A DNA stretch of 64,000 nucleotides. Origin: Trichoplax adhaerens. Its lineage: Eukaryota > Placozoa > Uniplacotomia > Trichoplacea > Trichoplacidae. This document shows, one piece after another, positions 58,738 through 64,000 of this stretch. The first letter of the stretch is position 1; each line of letters begins with the position of its first letter. The notes under the pieces were generated by a model, which made no database searches, was not told the DNA's origin, and saw only the letters and a list, made by a program, of their open reading frames with translations. The translations under genes and the position numbers were made by a program. The stretch spans positions 653,922-717,921 of the forward strand of contig NW_002060966.1 of assembly GCF_000150275.1 (NCBI RefSeq), in the 5' to 3' direction.

Positions 58738-60516
58738 CTATTTTGTACCTGGGTGATCGCTTGAATTATCAGACAGTATCCTGACATTTGTCTCCCCATC
58801 GTTACCTTCATTACTACTTAATGGTTCCTCTATGAATTTAGCTATCTTATCAATTTCGTCCTTCAACCACTGAAAGTCTTCTATATCTTGTTCATTGCAA
58901 CTATTTCCATTATTTCCATTATTTTCGCGATTTATCAATGAATATGGACGGCCTGAAAGTAATTTATATATCTTGCGTAGTTTATGATAAGCTGTCTTCA
59001 TTTCTTTATATGGCTTTTGTTTCTTTATATCTACTAAGCAGCTTCTATCTAATGCTAGAATGCTATCGCTACTGCGTATATATTTTTCCCATCTAGTCTC
59101 ACTATAATAGGATCTCACAAAATCGATTTTATGCTTATCGCAGATTTCTTTCCGAAATTTTAAACTTTCCATGTACTCTTTTTTAGAGGCGTCTAACATA
59201 TTAAGACTCTTATATAATTTTGCAATTTCATCTCGAATATCTGCAATCAACAGGCGGCGATGGTTTGATATTCCATTTAGAATTTCCTTGGATTTTATTA
59301 AATTTTCCTTTGCTGTTTTGAATCTGGATTTTTCTAAGTGTGCTTTTCCGATCCCATAGAAAGCTTTACTCAATTCAACTTTATTTCTATACGTATCTTC
59401 TGGGACATTAACAACCCTGTTGTAAAAGAGCGTTGACACTTTAAAAGAATTATAATCACTTTCCCTGTCTTTCTTACGCTTGACTTTTCTCATTCTGAGA
59501 GATATTTCACCCAAAATGTTATTAATTTTTGCCCAAAATTGATAATCGTTGTATTCTTCATAATCCTTATTTTTTTTTATTACTATTTTGAACCAGCTAT
59601 TAGCTTCTTTTAATTTATCTATAGCAAAGTAAGCTTTTCCTAAATATTCCGCTGAATCTATTATGTGCCAACTATTATCTTTAAAGTTTTTCTTCTTGAT
59701 TCTATATGACCGCCGAAAGCAATCTATAGCTCGAAGATAATCACCCTGCATATAAAATAGATTGCCAATGGTATCATTAAGTAAAGCCAACTTGACAGTC
59801 ATTTTTATATCCGACGGCAATGAAGATTTTAATTTATCCAAAAGTGTCTTAGATAAATTTGAAGGTGTTGAGTTTACAGTTGTTTCCTCAAAAATTTTTT
59901 GTATGCTTCGTAGTACTGTTATTGACTTCTTGACATTTTGAGGTTTACAGTTTTCAGTCGTTTTCTCAGTTTTCTCGTTTTCAATCATTTTCTCAATGCT
60001 GTTTTGCATGCTTCTTGATTGTTCTCTTACAGACTTCAGAATAACAGATCGAGCCATGTCATATTTATATTGTAACATATAAACACTTGCTTTACCACCT
60101 TGAACCAAAGTTAGTAAATTATTGGGTTCATTCGAATTTAAATTTCGAATAGCAACTTCAAAATTACGTAAAGCTTCATCATACTCTCCATTTTTGATAC
60201 TTACATTGCCCATTATATACTGAGCTTCAGCAAGTAAAGAATTTAGAAATTTTTCTTTGAAATGTGACTTTTTTGCCTCAAAGTCTTTCTTAACTTTATC
60301 AAGTTGATGAAGCTGAAATTTAGACTTCATTAAACCAATCCAACTTCTACAAGTAAATCTGGTATAATCTTTATCATCAATGCACTCCAACTGCTCCGCA
60401 TCCTTGTTCGTCTCATTATAACACTTTATTGCATTGTAATAGCTTCCATTATCGTAGTAATCGTCTGCTTGATCAAGTGTAGATATTAATTTTTCATTTA
60501 ATGGTTTATTATCCAT
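58738..60516 (-). CDS. TPR-repeat protein, first coding exon of unit 3
   Basis: An intact frame from ATG 60516 (MDNKPLNEKLISTLDQADDY), 592 codons unspliced. TPRs include DYYDNGSYYNAIKCYNE, LAEAQYIMGNVSIKNGEYDEAL, ALLNDTIGNLFYMQGDYLRA, AEYLGKAYFAIDKLKEA, SKAFYGIGKAHLEKSRFKTA and IADIRDEIAKLYKSLNMLDA. The signature VRSYYSETRWEKYIRSSD and a Glu/Asp/Asn-rich tail follow. A Lys/Glu/Thr-rich insert (about residues 170-205) is peculiar to this copy. The last exonic base before the phase-1 donor CCAG|GTACAA is 58749. Nearly identical to the unit 2 pseudogene but complete. Likely a protein-binding solenoid at the N-terminus of a TPR/Roc-COR/CARD gene. Confidence 0.8.
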   Translation of the reverse strand: MDNKPLNEKLISTLDQADDYYDNGSYYNAIKCYNETNKDAEQLECIDDKDYTRFTCRSWIGLMKSKFQLHQLDKVKKDFEAKKSHFKEKFLNSLLAEAQYIMGNVSIKNGEYDEALRNFEVAIRNLNSNEPNNLLTLVQGGKASVYMLQYKYDMARSVILKSVREQSRSMQNSIEKMIENEKTEKTTENCKPQNVKKSITVLRSIQKIFEETTVNSTPSNLSKTLLDKLKSSLPSDIKMTVKLALLNDTIGNLFYMQGDYLRAIDCFRRSYRIKKKNFKDNSWHIIDSAEYLGKAYFAIDKLKEANSWFKIVIKKNKDYEEYNDYQFWAKINNILGEISLRMRKVKRKKDRESDYNSFKVSTLFYNRVVNVPEDTYRNKVELSKAFYGIGKAHLEKSRFKTAKENLIKSKEILNGISNHRRLLIADIRDEIAKLYKSLNMLDASKKEYMESLKFRKEICDKHKIDFVRSYYSETRWEKYIRSSDSILALDRSCLVDIKKQKPYKEMKTAYHKLRKIYKLLSGRPYSLINRENNGNNGNSCNEQDIEDFQWLKDEIDKIAKFIEEPLSSNEGNDGETNVRILSDNSSDHPGTK

Positions 60517-63500
60517 GTTTACTAAATTTTCTCAAGGCAGTATGTCTTTTTCATGCATCAGGTAGTAAAAATGTGATTACGCGTATAATTAACTATACGA
60601 CAATATCTAACGTACTACTAAAATAAAATATGCCTGGATTGAAATCATTATAACCGCTCCCAATTTGCCTTTACAGCTATAATAACTTTGTGCATTGATG
60701 ATCATGATATGGCGACGAATGCAACTGCATGAGTATTAAAAATAGTCACAGTCTGTAAAACTTGAAATTTAGAAAAACAACCGTCAATTATTCACTTTGA
60801 ATTTAAATTATAGCCTTTGCTGCTTAGTAACGTAACTCGGAAATTCCCGCCATTGGCTCTCCTTTGTTAAGATGGCGAAACTAATTCTAGTTGCCCCACC
60901 TACTGATTAATTTCCATCGCTTATATATATGGCAAATACTAACATAAAAGGTTATTTCACGATACGTCTACAAACGCTCCTGTCAATTTACCGATTATTT
61001 GTTTATTTTATTGATATTAGACACTTATTTCAACTCCTTCACAACAATAAAGTCCTAAAAAAGCCTTAATGGATATAAGCCTGGCAGTATACTTCGTTAG
61101 TATGTCTCATCATAGGAATAGCGTGATAAACAAAGACATACAAAATTTAAAATTCATGGCTATCGAGCATAGAAAGCACCAGAAACTCACGACATACCCA
61201 TACTGTGGGAAACCAAAATGGATATAACAGTTTTTGTCATAATATAAACGCATTTTCCTATTGCGTATCTGAAAACCAGCTAATCATTCAACGTAATTTA
61301 CTGTTCTTATTTTTTAAAGTGACTATAATCTTATTTAAATTTGTTATTATATCATTGTGTATGCAGGACAGAACTACCTACCGTATGAATTCATCGACCC
61401 ATAATCATCTCTTATTTAGTAAGGGTAAAAAACCCATTATTCACAGCTTGTGAAAAAATGCCTAATTTACAACTAACAGTTACCAAACTTATCACTTTCT
61501 ATGTATTTTCTATAGTAAAGTAACAATAAATTCAAACTAAAAGCTATAAAAAACTCCGTTTCAGTCCTTTACTACAAAAAAGTCTGCGAATGCGCGATCG
61601 CGAGCTACCCTAATAAATTCACTAGAGTTCAGCTCAATCTATTCAACTTGTCCAATTCGTATAAGAATATAAAAAATCTGTTTCATAATTGCGTAAAACT
61701 GATTTTAAAATGATAGCGCTTTGTATGACTTCTGGATCTAATAATTACCATTAATCAAGGTCTATGTCAACTCCATTTAAATAGACAATTGAGTGCCCAG
61801 TACCAAGCAAAGTAACACTGTTTACTAGTGAATTTATTCTTTACCTTTGTATTACATATGTTAGTAAGGTAGATAACTAATACATATTTAAAGTTGTTAG
61901 TATGTGTTAAGCATCTATTATATAATATATGTTCTATCATACCTACATAACATAGTTTTCACGTTTGCTGTTACACATGTGCACGCGTTTTATGTTCGCC
62001 TAAAATGTAATTTCACCCAGATAACTTTTGGATAAACATACCTCATTTGTTACTATTTAATGAGATGTTTATTATTAATAGAACAATTTTTTTAATTTAA
62101 AGTTTTGTAGCTCGTTTGAGTAGTTCTTTAGAACTGGTATAATTTTACATTAATCCTTCCCTTACATTCTATCTCCATTCTGTACTCATACGATCTTACC
62201 TTAAGATGACGTACATTGATTTTTGCTTACTGATTTATATTAAGGCAAGTAGTACAACACTTTGGATTATGGAGTTTCTCTTGCAACTGCGATGAGGCGA
62301 ATAATATTGCCTTAGGCAGAAGAAAAATTCTTGCTTAGGTAAGACTAATGATGCCTCCCATTTTGATTTGGCTGGCGCAACAGGATAACATGCATTAAAG
62401 TTAGGGTTAGGGTTTACAGTAATATGAAAATTTATTTTTGTGACTATAGGTATGCTGGTTCGAATAGTAGGTTATCACTTTACATGGTATGTGTAACCTA
62501 CGCACTTGTATAAAGCAGACATCAAGGTAAAAATTTTCACACTACTTCAATAGTAAGTCATACTTTAGGAGCAACATCAAACACATTAACTCAAATTTAG
62601 TTCGATAATGTTATAAATTCAATAAGCATAATGAGGAGGTTTATAGAAAGCATTGGTAATCGCTTTGATCAACATATAGTCTTCCATCATTGGAAGATAG
62701 GCACTAACTACAGCTGATTTTACCGTTTTAGCAACGAAGATTTGAAACATATCTCGGATGTATCCCGTTACTGTTGCGTTAATTAATTTTATACCTAGGG
62801 ATTATATTATGACAACCACTTAGGAAGCGCTACATGAGATCATCATCACATTCAATCAATGTCAAAAAATGTTATGAGTAACAACTGTAGGGATGAGTAA
62901 TTTATAATGTTATACATTTTTATTCAGTCCTGGTAATATAAATTACTGTCCAATTAATTCATAACGATGAAGGTGTGCGTATGACATACCATTACTAAAA
63001 GTATATAAAAGATTTTAATGTCAGTCAAATCGCCTAAAAAAAATCCCCTAAAATAATGCGATGCTGATAGTTACTGTAGTTATGCTTGGGCTACTACACT
63101 TATTTATAAGTGCATAAGGCTGTAAGCCGTATAAAAATGATGGCTATATTAATAAACAAACTGGAATTATTAACTGTGAGTAATATTAATATCAAACAGT
63201 TTGGTTATCTTTTATTGGCATCACATTTAGTTGACTGTGACTTATCTCGTATATATATCTTGCAGTCAGTCATTGAAAAGAAATACATCAGGGTGGCATT
63301 TAGAGGAGCTTTCAATGTTACAGAGTACAAAGTATCATTGATACCCTTTATACGGGCAAAAGCACATGCAATGAAGATATGTGCTCTTATTCTGCATATA
63401 TTCCACAGCAAAGTATACAATCTCATTTATTTGCATAAAATTGCAAAGATCTAAGTCATCTTCGCATCATCTAAAGGTGCATGGTAATATTTTTAAAATA

Positions 63501-64000
63501 TAATATGCTAAATAGATCGTCGTAAGTTGATGTTAAAACATTATGTAAGTGTCAGATAGAGTACAGAAATATAAGTTACTAGATAGTGCATTCATTAATT
63601 ATTATTGTGAGTATATGGAGATAGCAAGCGTTAGGGAAAGCATGAATGTGAAGTAAATTTCACTTCATTCTGTGATACTTTCTTGAATCTATCAAAGCAT
63701 GTATCACTAGCAATAAAAATAAATAAGCGTAGTCAGAAGCTCCTCATTGAATAATTTGTTCATTTAATTAAAACAACTAACGATTTAAGATAAAAATTTC
63801 AACCATTCTGTTGCATCTATATGTTTCTATACAGCTATCTGGGTTTGCGTTAATATTTCAGCCTATGGTACAACAATTATATTTCCTGCAGATTTATTCA
63901 TTCCATTCGATGTACGCGTGTTACAATTTGTAGCCTCATGTTCTGATATCATAGCATAAGGAATGTAGCTCGTGCAGTAGAAATCATATACAATTATTGA
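60517..64000. other. upstream flank of unit 3 and gene-poor right edge
   Basis: 60.53-61.49 kb resembles the 5' flank of the 18.7-20.4 kb TPR gene, so regulatory DNA was duplicated along with the coding part. Two TTAGGG units lie at 62400-62414. An open stretch at 63110-63454 (plus, starting GTG, 114 codons) overlaps an opposite frame of similar length and has no recognisable domain; I do not call it a gene. Nothing else is supported. Confidence 0.35.

Noticed and set aside
63110-63454. Plus-strand open frame of 114 codons with an overlapping minus-strand frame
   Set aside because: GTG start, both strands open for similar lengths, no recognisable domain; more likely chance.
1-64000. Bacterial, CRISPR, operon or mitochondrial content
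   Set aside because: No arrays of regularly spaced repeats, no ribosome-binding sites with tightly packed genes; consistent GT-AG introns and animal signalling domains indicate nuclear animal DNA.
1-64000. tRNA or rRNA genes
   Set aside because: I noticed no tRNA box A/box B pair with a cloverleaf and no rRNA-like conserved stretch; a covariance-model scan would be decisive.

Overview
This is an AT-rich animal nuclear segment (roughly two thirds A+T by eye). Its genes are split by GT-AG introns, and the exons encode metazoan death-signalling folds: CARD, a decayed death domain and Roc-COR, together with tetratricopeptide repeats (TPR). With its solo LTRs, this fits an early-branching animal. 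A placozoan is my best guess from domain style and base composition, but a cnidarian or sponge cannot be excluded without a database search.

The main content is a family of paralogous units, nearly all on the minus strand. Each reads in transcription order: a long TPR exon; one to three short low-complexity linker exons; one very large Roc-COR exon (GTPase-like domain, COR, and a small four-cysteine module); one to three further linkers, most carrying a basic KRKR-type patch; and then a CARD exon. Unit 1 runs from about 15.45 kb down to 3.93 kb, unit 2 from about 37.5 kb down to 28.6 kb (possibly 26.3 kb), and unit 3 from about 60.5 kb down to 50.3 kb, with a decayed death domain at 48.1-48.4 kb. 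Two more TPR exons lie at 18.7-20.4 kb and, cut by the window edge, at 1-1.26 kb. A small plus-strand CARD/linker group sits at 39.0-41.2 kb. In every undamaged internal exon I could delimit, the length is a multiple of three and both ends have phase 1, so the modules can be joined, skipped or duplicated without loss of frame. Whether each unit is one multidomain gene or a run of separate genes is an inference that RNA data must settle.

The units differ in condition. Unit 1 has a full-length Roc-COR exon and a tandemly duplicated linker/CARD segment. Unit 2 has an N-terminally truncated, frameshifted TPR exon and an in-frame deletion of 358 codons that removes most of Roc-COR, yet it alone keeps an intact P-loop lysine/glycine pair (GKS). 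Unit 3 is a mosaic: its TPR exon matches unit 2, while its Roc-COR exon and the intron before it match unit 1, with the switch at about 58,557.

The remaining DNA is introns, intergenic sequence and mobile-element debris. Three solo LTRs have TG...CA ends and exact 5-bp target duplications (6695-7175, 30986-31537, 53341-53759). A fourth has a 4-bp duplication (4452-4865), and there are several degenerate relatives. The plausible joint function, by analogy with Roc-COR/CARD/DD proteins elsewhere, is a rapidly evolving innate-immune or cell-death receptor family: TPR as sensor or scaffold, Roc-COR as switch or dimerisation module, and CARD (and DD) as signalling end.
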